Positions 31,224 through 39,757 are shown, numbered from the stretch's first letter. The stretch is 64,000 nucleotides of DNA from Microbacteriaceae bacterium VKM Ac-2854 (GCA_013205085.1 JABMLH010000001.1:682001-746000); one strand, 5' to 3'. The notes: generated by a model from the sequence alone, not told the origin. Numbers and translations: made by a program.

Positions 31224-33656
31224 ATGACCCGCCAGTCCGAGCTCTACGACCGCGTCGCCCACGAGGCGGCCTCGATCGTGATCCACCGCTACTCCACCTC
31301 CTTCGGCCTCGCCGCGCGCCTGCTCGGCGGGCCCGTTCGCGGGCAGGTCGCCGACATCTACGCCCTGGTGCGGGTGGCGGATGAGATCGTCGACGGTGTC
31401 GCCTCCGAGGCGCACCTGGACCGCGCCGCCATCGAGGCCGAGCTCGATGAGTTCGAGGCCGAGACCGAGCGCGCGATGGCGACGGGCTACAGCGCGAACC
31501 TGATCGTGCACGCCTTCGGGCTCACGGCCCGCGCCTGCGGGATCGGGCCGGAGCTGACCCGGCCGTTCTTCGCCTCCATGCGCGCCGACCTGCGCGAGAC
31601 GGAGCACACGCCGGAATCCTTCGCGGAGTACGTCTACGGCTCCGCCGAGGTGGTCGGGCTGATGTGCCTGCAAGCGTTCCTCGCGGCTCCCGATGCGCCG
31701 GAGGTGTCGGAAGCGCGGCGCGCGCGGCTGGTGGACGGCGCGCGCAGACTCGGCGCCGCGTTCCAGAAGGTGAACTTCCTGCGCGACCTCTCCGCCGACG
31801 TCGACGGCCTCGGCCGCAGCTACTTCCCGGGCGTGGATCCGCACGCCCTCACCGAAGCGGACAAGCTGCGCCTGCTCGCCGACCTCGACGACGACCTGCG
31901 GGTCTCGGGCGCCATCATCGACGAGCTGCCCGGATCGAGCCGCCGCGCGGTGTGGCTGGCGCACGCGCTGTTCGCGGCGCTGTCGGCGCGGATCCGCTCG
32001 ACCCCGGCCGCCGAGTTGCTGCGCACCCGGGTGAGCGTGCCGACCGCGACCAAGGCGGCGCTCGGCGCGAAGGCTCTCGCCTACACGCCCCGGCGCCGGC
32101 GCTCGCCGGGCACCGCCGTGGTGATCGGCGGCGGCATCGCCGGGCTCGCCTCCGCCGCGCTGCTCGCGCGCGACGGCTACGACGTCACCCTGCTGGAGGC
32201 GCGCGACACCCTGGGTGGTCGCGCCGGCTCCTGGGAGCAGGGCGGCTTCCGCTTCGACACCGGGCCGTCGTGGTACCTGATGCCCGAGGTGTTCGAGCAC
32301 TTCTTCCAACTCTTCGGCACCAGCGCCGACGAGCGCCTGAACCTGGTCAAGCTCGACCCCGGCTACCGCGTCTACAGCGAAGGCCACGCCGAGCCGATCG
32401 AGATCGCCGCGGAGCTGGAGGCGAACCTCGCCGTGTTCGAGTCGGTCGAGCCCGGCGCCGGCGAGCGGATGCGCGGCTACCTCGCCTCCGCCCGCGACAC
32501 CTACGAGGTGGCCAAGCGCCGCTTCCTCTACACCAGCTTCGAGTCGTTCACCCCGCTCCTGCGCCGCGACGTGCTCACGCGGATGCCCACGCTGGCGAAG
32601 CTGCTGCTGCGCCCGCTGGACACCCTCGCGAGCGAGACCGTGACGGATCCGCGGCTGCGCCAGGTGCTCGGCTACCCGGCCGTCTTCCTCGGCTCCTCGC
32701 CGTTCGAGGCTCCGAGCATGTACCACCTGATGAGCCACCTCGACCTGGCCGACGGGGTGCTCTATCCGATGGGCGGCTTCACGACGCTGATCGAGGCGGT
32801 CCGCGACGTGGCGGTCGAGGCCGGCGTGCACATCCGGACCGGGGCGCGGGTGACGAGCATCCGCACCGCGACTTCGACGCGGGGCTCGAAGCACGCGGCG
32901 CAGGCGATCGGCGTCCAGCTGGGGGAGGAGGCGATCCCGGCCGACCTGGTCGTGAACGCCTCCGACCTGTTCACCACCGAGCAGGCGCTGTTGCCGACGC
33001 AATTGCAGACCTACGGCCCGGACTACTGGCAGACCCGCGCCCCGGGCCCCAGCGCCGTGCTGGTGATGCTGGGTGTGCGCGGCGAGCTGCCGCAGCTCGC
33101 ACACCACACGCTGCTGTTCACCACCGACTGGCACGACAACTTCTCCCGCATCTTCGGGGCCGAGACCTCGGTGCCCGATCCCGCTTCGATCTACGTCTGC
33201 AAGCCCAGCGCCACGGATCCGTCCGTCGCGCCGGAGGGGCACGAGAACCTGTTCGTGCTGGTGCCGGTGCCGGCGGATCCCGGAATCGGTTCCGGCGGTG
33301 TCGACGGCGCCGGGGACGCGCGGGTCGAGGCGATCGCGGACGCGGTGATCGAGCAGATCGCGACGTGGACCGGCGCGAGCGACCTCGCGTCGCGCGTGGT
33401 GGTGCGGCGCACGATCGGCCCCGCCGACTTCGAGCGCGACCTCGGCGCCTGGCGCGGCACGGCGCTCGGACCGGCGCACACCCTGCAGGGCAGCGCCTTC
33501 TTCCGGGCCGGCAACGTCTCGAAGAAGGTCGATGGACTCTTCTTCGCCGGTGGCTCCACGATTCCCGGGATCGGCCTGCCGATGTGCCTGATCAGCGCGG
33601 AGGTGCTGCTCAAACGCGTCCGCGGCGACGTGTCGACCGAGCCGCTGCGGTCGTGA
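31224..33656 (+). CDS. crtBI: Fused phytoene synthase-phytoene desaturase (CrtB-CrtI)
   Basis: One open frame of 810 codons carries two complete enzymes. Residues 1 to about 285 form phytoene synthase, joining two GGPP molecules: first Asp-rich ADEIVDG at 52-58 and NFLRDLSADVDGLGRSYFP from 184. After a short basic linker (AYTPRRRRSPG), residues from about 297 form the FAD-dependent desaturase making lycopene: dinucleotide loop VVIGGGIAGLASA from 299, DTLGGRAGSW, RFDTGPSWYLMPEVF, and the C-terminal FFAGGSTIPGIGLPMCLISA. Normally these are two overlapping genes. A GTG at 32118 could in theory restart CrtI, but it would cut off its N terminus and has no good ribosome site. Confidence 0.9.
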   Translation: MTRQSELYDRVAHEAASIVIHRYSTSFGLAARLLGGPVRGQVADIYALVRVADEIVDGVASEAHLDRAAIEAELDEFEAETERAMATGYSANLIVHAFGLTARACGIGPELTRPFFASMRADLRETEHTPESFAEYVYGSAEVVGLMCLQAFLAAPDAPEVSEARRARLVDGARRLGAAFQKVNFLRDLSADVDGLGRSYFPGVDPHALTEADKLRLLADLDDDLRVSGAIIDELPGSSRRAVWLAHALFAALSARIRSTPAAELLRTRVSVPTATKAALGAKALAYTPRRRRSPGTAVVIGGGIAGLASAALLARDGYDVTLLEARDTLGGRAGSWEQGGFRFDTGPSWYLMPEVFEHFFQLFGTSADERLNLVKLDPGYRVYSEGHAEPIEIAAELEANLAVFESVEPGAGERMRGYLASARDTYEVAKRRFLYTSFESFTPLLRRDVLTRMPTLAKLLLRPLDTLASETVTDPRLRQVLGYPAVFLGSSPFEAPSMYHLMSHLDLADGVLYPMGGFTTLIEAVRDVAVEAGVHIRTGARVTSIRTATSTRGSKHAAQAIGVQLGEEAIPADLVVNASDLFTTEQALLPTQLQTYGPDYWQTRAPGPSAVLVMLGVRGELPQLAHHTLLFTTDWHDNFSRIFGAETSVPDPASIYVCKPSATDPSVAPEGHENLFVLVPVPADPGIGSGGVDGAGDARVEAIADAVIEQIATWTGASDLASRVVVRRTIGPADFERDLGAWRGTALGPAHTLQGSAFFRAGNVSKKVDGLFFAGGSTIPGIGLPMCLISAEVLLKRVRGDVSTEPLRS

Positions 33657-33669
33657 GCGGGGTCGTGGC

Positions 33670-33993
33670 GTGAGCCTGATCTACCTGGGCGCCCTTCTGG
33701 TCTCGCTGACCGGGATGGTGGTGCTGGATCGGCGCTTCGGCCTGTTCTTCTGGGCGGACGCGCGTCGCGCCGCGATCGTGCTCGCTGTGGGCATCGCCTT
33801 CTTCTTGGTCTGGGACGCGTTCGGCATCGGCCTGGGCATCTTCTTCCGCGGCGAGACGAACTTCATGACCGGCGTGCTGATCGCGCCGGAGCTGCCGCTG
33901 GAAGAGGTCTTCTTCCTCGCGCTGCTGTGCTACCTGACCATGAACGTGCACGGCTTCTTCGCGCGGTTGCTGGTTCGGCGGGAGCGCGCGTGA
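33670..33993 (+). CDS. crtYe: Heterodimeric C50 carotenoid cyclase subunit A
   Basis: The 107-residue membrane protein has three hydrophobic helices (LIYLGALLVSLTGMVVL, AAIVLAVGIAFFLVWDAFGI, LPLEEVFFLALLCYLTMNVH). The conserved WDAFGI and PELPLEEVFF segments are seen in CrtYe/CrtYc/LbtB lycopene cyclase subunits. GTG start, 14 bp after crtBI, and overlapping the next gene (GTGA). It works with the next subunit. Whether the ring made is beta, gamma or epsilon cannot be told from sequence alone. Confidence 0.9.
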   Translation: MSLIYLGALLVSLTGMVVLDRRFGLFFWADARRAAIVLAVGIAFFLVWDAFGIGLGIFFRGETNFMTGVLIAPELPLEEVFFLALLCYLTMNVHGFFARLLVRRERA

Positions 33994-34295
33994 CGTACTG
34001 GGGGCTGAACGCCGTCTTCCTCGCCGTCGTCGCGGTGACCGTGCTGCTCGCCGCGCGGCGGCTCCGCTGGCGCGCGGTGGCCGCGACGTTGGGCATCCTG
34101 TTGCTGATGACCGCCGTGTTCGACAACATCATGATCGGCATCGGACTCGTCGACTACGACCCGACGCGGATCAGCGGGGCCTTCCTCGGCATCGCGCCGC
34201 TGGAGGACTTCGCCTACGCGATCGCCACCGCCCTGCTCCTTCCCGCCCTCTGGCAGTCGCTGCCCGCCCGCCACCCACAGGACACCTCTCGATGA
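33990..34295 (+). CDS. crtYf: Heterodimeric C50 carotenoid cyclase subunit B
   Basis: The GTG overlaps the stop of subunit A, and the product has 101 residues with three helices. The segment FDNIMIGIGLVDYD and the PLEDFAYAI motif are typical of CrtYf/CrtYd/LbtC. With subunit A it cyclises the elongated chain ends, in the same membrane as crtEb. The ATG of crtEb overlaps its stop. Confidence 0.9.
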   Translation: MTYWGLNAVFLAVVAVTVLLAARRLRWRAVAATLGILLLMTAVFDNIMIGIGLVDYDPTRISGAFLGIAPLEDFAYAIATALLLPALWQSLPARHPQDTSR

Positions 34296-35155
34296 ACCCG
34301 TTGCGCGCCCTCTTGTTGTCCAGCCGTCCGTTGAGTTGGGTGAACACCGCGTATCCGTTCGCCGCCGCGTACCTGCTCACCACCCGCGAGATCGACCTCG
34401 CCTTCGTGCTCGGCACGATCTACTTCCTGATCCCGTACAACCTCGCGATGTACGGCATCAACGACGTGTTCGACTACGAGTCCGACCTGCGCAATCCGCG
34501 CAAGGGCGGAGTCGAGGGCGCGATCCTGGACAAGCGGATGCACCGGCTCACGATCATCGCGGCCATCGTCACGAACGTGCCGTTCCTGGTCGCACTCGTG
34601 CTGCTCGGCGGGCCGGGCTCGTGGCTGGTGCTGGCCGTCAGCGTGTTCGCGGTGATCGCCTACAGCGCGCCTCGCCTGCGCTTCAAGGAGCGGCCCTTCG
34701 TCGACTCGCTGACCTCGTCGACCCACTTCGTCAGCCCGGCCGTGTACGGCTTGGTGCTGGCCGGGGCCGCGTTCACGCCGGGGCTCTGGGCGCTGCTGAT
34801 CGCGTTCTTCCTGTGGGGGATCGCGAGCCACGCCTTCGGCTCGGTGCAGGACATCAAGGCCGACCGCGAGGCCGACATCGGCTCGGTCGGCACCGTGATC
34901 GGGGCGAAGGCGACGGTGCGGCTCTCCGTCGTGGCGTATCTCGCGGGCGGCGTTCTGCTGCTTTTCCTGCCGTGGCCCGGCTCCCTCGCCGCGATCCTGG
35001 TGCTGCCCTACGCCGCGAGCATCCTGCCGTTCTGGTCGTTGACGGATGCCGACTGCGAGTCCGCGAACGCCGGCTGGCGCCGCTTCCTCACCCTGAACTT
35101 CGTCACCGGCTTCCTGGTGACGATGCTCCTCATCGCCTGGTGGTTCCGCGCCTGA
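34292..35155 (+). CDS. crtEb: Lycopene elongase (UbiA-family prenyltransferase)
   Basis: The 287-residue integral membrane protein adds C5 units from DMAPP to the lycopene ends, giving C50 flavuxanthin-type carotenoids. The UbiA Asp-rich motifs are NDVFDYESDLRNPRKGG and QDIKADREADIGSVGT, and about eight helices are present. Being the last gene of the operon with crtYe/crtYf identifies it as CrtEb/LbtA rather than a quinone or chlorophyll prenyltransferase. The end product would be decaprenoxanthin, sarcinaxanthin or C.p.450. Confidence 0.93.
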   Translation: MNPLRALLLSSRPLSWVNTAYPFAAAYLLTTREIDLAFVLGTIYFLIPYNLAMYGINDVFDYESDLRNPRKGGVEGAILDKRMHRLTIIAAIVTNVPFLVALVLLGGPGSWLVLAVSVFAVIAYSAPRLRFKERPFVDSLTSSTHFVSPAVYGLVLAGAAFTPGLWALLIAFFLWGIASHAFGSVQDIKADREADIGSVGTVIGAKATVRLSVVAYLAGGVLLLFLPWPGSLAAILVLPYAASILPFWSLTDADCESANAGWRRFLTLNFVTGFLVTMLLIAWWFRA

Positions 35156-35185
35156 GGGCCGGATCCGGTCGGCGTTCGCGGCCGG

Positions 35186-35243
35186 CGACATGCCAGTACT
35201 GGCGGCCGACACGCCGGAAGGGATCGCCACTACTGACATGTCG
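35186..35243. terminator. Inverted repeat after the carotenoid operon
   Basis: Arms 35186-35204 (CGACATGCCAGTACTGGCG) and 35225-35243 pair over 17 of 19 positions around a 20-base loop. It lies between convergent crtEb and a small membrane-protein gene and is a likely bidirectional terminator. Confidence 0.65.
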
Positions 35244-35276
35244 GAGCTGGACAGGCCGCGCGGTCCGACCGACGGG

Positions 35277-35594
35277 TCAGATGCCGAAGAGGTCTCCGCG
35301 CACGATCAGCACGACCACAACGACCAGAGCGACGACGGCGATCACCGACACGATGATGCGACCGGTCTTCTTCGCGGCGGCCTTCGCCCGCTTCTTCGCC
35401 GAGCGCTTGCGACGCTTCTTCACGCGGATCTTCTGCGGGGCATCCGGATCGGCGGCGGCGGGGGTCGGCACCGGCGTCGGTGCGGTGGGCCAACTCTCAA
35501 CCGGTGAGATCACGGGGCGATCGACGGCCGGTTCGGCGTCGTGCGTGTGCCGCTCGGGCCCGCGAGGTCCGTTGTTCGGTTGAGGTGTTGCCAT
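35277..35594 (-). CDS. Small single-span membrane protein
   Basis: The 105-residue protein has a Pro-rich N-terminal half, then a very basic stretch (KIRVKKRRKRSAKKRAKAAA), then one membrane helix (IIVSVIAVVALVVVVVLIV) and a short end, RGDLFGI. The basic patch before the helix predicts a cytoplasmic N terminus. No family or function is recognised. It is the last gene before the carotenoid operon terminator, on the opposite strand. Confidence 0.7.
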   Translation of the reverse strand: MATPQPNNGPRGPERHTHDAEPAVDRPVISPVESWPTAPTPVPTPAAADPDAPQKIRVKKRRKRSAKKRAKAAAKKTGRIIVSVIAVVALVVVVVLIVRGDLFGI

Positions 35595-35687
35595 CGTTCG
35601 TCCCCTGCGCTGCGAACTCGAGTCACGCGTCGGGTTCGGGATGACGCGTCCCGAGCACTCTACTCCGGCATTCGACTCAGATAACCG

Positions 35688-37013
35688 TCAGTCGTCGCTC
35701 ACGTTCGCATGCGGCGCGCGCACCGGGACGAGCAGCAGGAGTCCGGCGAGCAGCACCAGCACCAGGCCGAGAATGCCCCAGTGCTGCACGTTCTGCTCGG
35801 AGCCACCGGCCGCGGCCACCGTGACGAATGCCGCGAAGGCGGTCGGCGCGAGGAAGGTCGCCGCCTTGCCCGTGGTCGCGTACAGGCCGAAGACCTCGCC
35901 TTCGCGGCCGGCGGGGATGAGCCGCGCCAGGTAGCTACGCGATGCGGACTGCGCCGGGCCGACGAACAGGCACAGCAGCAGGCCGAAGATCCAGAACACC
36001 GTCTGCCCGCCGTCATGGAACAGGAACACGGCGGTGCCGCAGACGATCAGGCCGATCAGCGACACCACGATGATGGGCTTGGGCCCGATCCGATCATCGA
36101 GCGCCCCCACCGTCATCGTGGCCACGCCGGCGACGACGTTCGCCGCGATGGCGAAGATGATCACCTCGCCCGCCGAGAATCCGAACGTCCCGCCGGCGAG
36201 CACACCACCGAAGGTGAACACGCCCGTCAGCCCGTCGCGGAACACGGCGCTCGCCAGGAGGAAGTACACCGTGACCCGGCTCTCGCGCCAGAGCCGGCGC
36301 ACGTCGCGACCCAGGATGCGATACGACTCGATCACGCCCACGCGCGACTTCGCGCCGGTCGCGGGGATCTCGGGCACCGCGAACAGCACCGGGATCGAGA
36401 AGATCGCCATCCAGATGCCGGCGACCAGGATGGAGACGCGCACGTCGAGGCCGTCCTCGCCGGTCACACCGAACAAGCCGACCTCGGGACTGATGAAACC
36501 GAAGTACACGATCAGCAGCAGCACGATGCCGCCCACGTAGCCCATGCCCCAGCCGAAGCCGGAGACCCGGCCGAGGTTCTTGCGGGTCGAGACCTGCGCG
36601 AGCATCGCGTTGTAGTTCACGCTGGCGAACTCGAACAGCACGGTTCCGACGGCGAGCAGCAGCAGGCCGAGCCAGAGGTAGGCCGGGTCCGGCTGCACGA
36701 AGAACATCAGCATGATCGCGACCACAACGCCGAGGCTGTAGACCGCGAGCCAGCGCTTACGACCGCCGCTGCGATCCGCGCTCTGCCCGGTGATCGGCGC
36801 CGTTACGGCGACGAGCGCTCCGGCCGCGCCGAGCGACCAGCCGAGCGCGGCCGACACCTCGCTGTTCGTGCCGAAGAGCCCGTCCGTCGTCAGGTACACC
36901 GTGAACACGAAGGTGGTCACGACCGCGTTGAACGCGGACCCGCCCCAGTCCCAGAGCCCCCACGCGATCACGGGCCAACGGCCGATCCGAGGGGTGGCGG
37001 TAGGCGCGGTCAT
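35688..37013 (-). CDS. MFS transporter, UMF1 (Atg22-like) family
   Basis: The 441-residue protein has about 12 helices. It opens with VIAWGLWDWGGSAFNAVVTTFVFTVY, the typical W-D-x-x-x-S-x-F-x start of UMF1/vacuole-effluxer permeases (PF11700), and contains GQSADRSGGRKRWL, the MFS A-like loop. Bacterial members' substrates are unknown. It stands alone, with a palindromic repeat upstream of its start. Confidence 0.88.
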   Translation of the reverse strand: MTAPTATPRIGRWPVIAWGLWDWGGSAFNAVVTTFVFTVYLTTDGLFGTNSEVSAALGWSLGAAGALVAVTAPITGQSADRSGGRKRWLAVYSLGVVVAIMLMFFVQPDPAYLWLGLLLLAVGTVLFEFASVNYNAMLAQVSTRKNLGRVSGFGWGMGYVGGIVLLLIVYFGFISPEVGLFGVTGEDGLDVRVSILVAGIWMAIFSIPVLFAVPEIPATGAKSRVGVIESYRILGRDVRRLWRESRVTVYFLLASAVFRDGLTGVFTFGGVLAGGTFGFSAGEVIIFAIAANVVAGVATMTVGALDDRIGPKPIIVVSLIGLIVCGTAVFLFHDGGQTVFWIFGLLLCLFVGPAQSASRSYLARLIPAGREGEVFGLYATTGKAATFLAPTAFAAFVTVAAAGGSEQNVQHWGILGLVLVLLAGLLLLVPVRAPHANVSDD

Positions 37014-37089
37014 GGCGCGAGCCTAGTGGGCACGGGTAACGGATGTGCTGCCGCACTCACCGGTCTCCCCACCCGCCCGCCCCCGCCCG

Positions 37090-37157
37090 TCTCGCGAAAT
37101 TTCGCGAGATTTCGGGTTACGGACGAGGTGGCGTGCCGCGGCGATGCATCTCGTCCG
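37090..37157. repeat. Two-hairpin dispersed repeat, copy 2
   Basis: The palindrome TCTCGCGAAATTTCGCGAGA (37090-37109) is followed by a hairpin with arms CGGACGAG and CTCGTCCG (37120-37157). This is the reverse-complement arrangement of the element at 779-848, and the spacer bases are also partly conserved. It sits between the 3' end of the lipoprotein gene and the 5' end of the MFS gene, both on the minus strand. Confidence 0.85.
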
Positions 37158-37191
37158 AGGCGTCGCATCTGGGCGTCGCGTTCAGGCGCAC

Positions 37192-37833
37192 TCAGTTGGT
37201 GCGCAGCGTGAAGTTCGCCAGATCCTCCGTGGTCAGCGCCGAGAGGTAGAAGTCGCCGCCGAACAGGAAGGGAGTCGTGACGTTCGGCTCGGCCTCGTCG
37301 ACCCGCGTGTACAGACTCCCGTCGGGAGCGAGCTCGTCGGTCCAGCCGTCGGCCGCGAGCTGCGCCTTGACCGCGTCCTCACCGGCCGCATCCGCCGGAG
37401 CCCACGCGTACGTCGCCGTGACGTCGCCGCCGCCGCCCCACTGGCAGACCACCCCACCGGCATCGAGCATCGCCTGGAGGCGATCATGCCAGACGTACCC
37501 GGGCGAGGGCACGAAGGGAGTCGGCGTCAGACCTCGGCCGGCCAACTCGGCCGCCGCCTCCGGGGTGATCATCTCGTCGCAGCCCGGCCCGCCGTTGGGG
37601 TTCTCGGTCGCCACCGGAGCGGCGGGGGCCTCGGTCTCGGTCGAGCCGGACTGGGTCGAATCGGACGGGGCGCCGGACGCCGCCGTCGCGGACGAGCCCT
37701 CGCCTGCGGTCGCAGTCGCGGATGCGGACGCGGTCGCTGAGCCGCCCGTCGAGGTCGGCGTGCAGCCGCTGACCAGCAGCGCCAGCACCCCGGCGCCGAG
37801 CGCGGCCGTGGCGAGAACGGATCGTGTGGGCAT
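37192..37833 (-). CDS. Lipoprotein of unknown function (paralog A)
   Basis: The 213-residue product has a signal peptide with lipobox LLVSGC, a long Ser/Thr/Ala-rich linker, and a compact domain with cysteines in GPGCDEMI and GGVVCQWGG that could form a disulfide. The domain includes LQAMLDAGGVVCQW, AAGEDAVKAQLAADGWT and TTPFLFGGDFYLSALTTEDL. A paralog with the same spacing lies at 38994-39569, beyond a CPBP protease gene. No known family is recognised. Confidence 0.75.
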   Translation of the reverse strand: MPTRSVLATAALGAGVLALLVSGCTPTSTGGSATASASATATAGEGSSATAASGAPSDSTQSGSTETEAPAAPVATENPNGGPGCDEMITPEAAAELAGRGLTPTPFVPSPGYVWHDRLQAMLDAGGVVCQWGGGGDVTATYAWAPADAAGEDAVKAQLAADGWTDELAPDGSLYTRVDEAEPNVTTPFLFGGDFYLSALTTEDLANFTLRTN

Positions 37834-37969
37834 AGCCCGACCGTAGGCCCACCGGTCCGGCGGTGGGCGGCACTCTCCGCGGACGTTCAGGCTCCTCCGC
37901 TCGGCGTCACCCCTGCGGGGGAGGTGCGATGGTCGGTGTCGATCTACGGTCGAGACGGAGGGAGTCATC

Positions 37970-39040
37970 ATGATCGAAACACAGCGCGCGACGGAACACG
38001 CCGCGCCGGACCTCGAGCCGAGGGCGGAGCATCAGCGGCGCCGCAACGCTGCGCTCGCCCCGATCCTGCCCGAGCGGGTGCCATGGCCGGCGGTCGCGAT
38101 ATTCACGGTGCTCGCATTGGCGGGGGCCTGGCTGGTCATCCTGCCGCTCTGGCTGAACGGTGAGGGGCTCGCGAGCCCCTGGTTCCAGCTGTTCGCGGCG
38201 GGGATGATGTACACGCCGGCGCTCGCCGCATTCGTGGTGGTGCTGTTCGTGAAGCGGCCGAGCTCGATCCCGCGCACGCTGGGACTCGGGCCGATCCGTC
38301 CCGCCGGGCGCACCATCGGGATGACCGTGGCGGCCCTCGTCGGGCTGCCCGTCCTCTGCGCCCTGGCGATGCTGCTCGGCGCGGCACTGGGATTCATCAG
38401 GCTCGACTTCTCGACCCCGGCGATCGCCTCGATGCTGGAGGCGGCCGGTCAGCCGTCGGACGCCGCGACAGTACACGTGGTCGCCATCGTGCAGATCGCG
38501 ACCATCCCGATCACCGCGCTGATCGCGTCGGTCACGGCGTTCGGCGAAGAGGTCGGCTGGCGCGGTTGGCTGCTGCCGAACCTGCTGCCGCTGGGCACCT
38601 GGCCCGCGCTACTGATCAGCGGCGCGATCTGGGGCGTCTGGCACGCCCCGATCATCCTGTTGGGCTACAACTTCGGGCGCACCGACATCGTCGGTGTGCT
38701 CGAGATGACGGCGTTCTGCGTGCTGCTCGGCGTGCTCTTCGGCTGGCTCCGGCTGCGCACGGCGAGCGTCTGGCCCGCCGTGATCGCGCACGGCGCGCTG
38801 AACGCGGCGGCGGCGTCGCTGCTGATCCTGCTGCCTCTGAACCAGGATGCGGAGACCACGCCTCACGGCCTGATCCTCGGAGCCGCCGGCTGGATCCTGC
38901 TCGCCGTCGTCGCCGCTGTGCTCGCCGTCACCGGACAGCTGAGCAGGCGCGCGGAGCCGGGGTTGCGGCTGCGCGAAAGCGCCGCGACCGCCGTCAGCCC
39001 AGCGCGAGCTGAGCCAGCTGCGCGCTCGTCGTCGCGCTGA
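37970..39040 (+). CDS. CPBP-family intramembrane glutamic endopeptidase
   Basis: The 356-residue protein has about eight helices and the three CPBP (Abi/CAAX protease, PF02517) motifs: GEEVGWRGWLLP (catalytic Glu pair and Arg), GAIWGVWHAPII (His) and the final AHGALNAAAAS (His). It cleaves within or near the membrane. Targets in bacteria are mostly unknown; roles in protein maturation or bacteriocin immunity are known for relatives. It lies between two paralogous lipoprotein genes, and its 3' end overlaps the second by 47 bp on the opposite strand. Confidence 0.9.
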   Translation: MIETQRATEHAAPDLEPRAEHQRRRNAALAPILPERVPWPAVAIFTVLALAGAWLVILPLWLNGEGLASPWFQLFAAGMMYTPALAAFVVVLFVKRPSSIPRTLGLGPIRPAGRTIGMTVAALVGLPVLCALAMLLGAALGFIRLDFSTPAIASMLEAAGQPSDAATVHVVAIVQIATIPITALIASVTAFGEEVGWRGWLLPNLLPLGTWPALLISGAIWGVWHAPIILLGYNFGRTDIVGVLEMTAFCVLLGVLFGWLRLRTASVWPAVIAHGALNAAAASLLILLPLNQDAETTPHGLILGAAGWILLAVVAAVLAVTGQLSRRAEPGLRLRESAATAVSPARAEPAARSSSR

Positions 39041-39569
39041 AGTAGCCCACATCGGTGAACAGGAACGGACGGTCGATCGTGGCGTCGGCCGGGTCGGCCG
39101 AGGTGAACAGCAACCCGCCCGAGCCGCTCTGCTCCGTCCAGCCCTCCGCCTGGAGATCGGCGATCCGCTCGGCCCGGTCCTCCGCGCTCAGAGGGGCGTA
39201 GGCGATCACCCGGGTGGTGCCGGTCGATGGCGTGGACCACTGGCAGACGATGCCGCCCTCATCCAGCATGGTCTCGAGTTCCGAGCCCCACGCATCCTCA
39301 CCGGCGAGGAACTCCGTCGACTCCAGCCCGTCGGCCGCGAGCTGATCGTAGGCCGAGGTGTTCAGGATGTTCTCGCAGGTCGGGTCGTACATGCCGTCGG
39401 TCTGCGGAGCGGGGTCGGCGCTCGCCGACGGGGTCTCGGTCGCGGTCGGCGCCGCGGAGGCGGTGGCGACGGGGGAGGGGGTGGAGGTCACGTCCTCCGA
39501 CCCGGGCGAGCAGCCGACGAGCGCGAGCGTCGCGATGGGCAGGACAAGAGCGAGGCGGAGCGATCTCAT
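38994..39569 (-). CDS. Lipoprotein of unknown function (paralog B)
   Basis: The 191-residue product has signal peptide and lipobox LALVGC, a Ser/Thr/Pro-rich linker, then a domain clearly homologous to the lipoprotein at 37192-37833. Shared features are CENILN/CDEMIT, ETMLDEGGIVCQW/QAMLDAGGVVCQW, LQAEGWT/LAADGWT and PFLFTDVGYFSATTSAQL/PFLFGGDFYLSALTTEDL. It is probably anchored outside the membrane. Function unknown. It overlaps the CPBP gene 3' end by 47 bp. Confidence 0.78.
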   Translation of the reverse strand: MRSLRLALVLPIATLALVGCSPGSEDVTSTPSPVATASAAPTATETPSASADPAPQTDGMYDPTCENILNTSAYDQLAADGLESTEFLAGEDAWGSELETMLDEGGIVCQWSTPSTGTTRVIAYAPLSAEDRAERIADLQAEGWTEQSGSGGLLFTSADPADATIDRPFLFTDVGYFSATTSAQLAQLALG

Positions 39570-39630
39570 GCATTCGATCGTAGAAGGTCCGGCGTTCGAT
39601 CCATCGGTCGGGGCCCGTTCGGTGCCGGCC

Positions 39631-39710
39631 GCACCGCGACCCTCACCGTCCGCGACCCCGCCCGTCCGCGACCCCGCCCGTCCGTGACCTCTACCGTCCG
39701 TGATCTGGCC
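39631..39710. repeat. 16-bp tandem repeat upstream of dnaK
   Basis: Four copies in exact register (39647, 39663, 39679, 39695) start CGTCCGCGAC or CGTCCGTGA, with a weaker fifth at 39631. The block ends 11 bp before the first HAIR box. Confidence 0.8.
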
Positions 39711-39721
39711 CCAAACTGAAA

Positions 39722-39742
39722 GTTGAGTGTGTTCGACTCAAG
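39722..39742. promoter_or_regulatory. HAIR box 1 (HspR operator)
   Basis: GTTGAGT-N7-ACTCAAG matches the HspR consensus CTTGAGT-N7-ACTCAAG at 13 of 14 fixed positions. It lies 216 bp upstream of the dnaK start, just before the -35 region. Confidence 0.88.
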
Positions 39743-39757
39743 TTTTCGTCTCCCGAC

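Noticed and set aside
31047-33479. 810-codon minus-strand frame opposite the crtB-crtI fusion
   Set aside because: Shadow frame; composition is that of an antisense reading and it opposes a clear enzyme pair.
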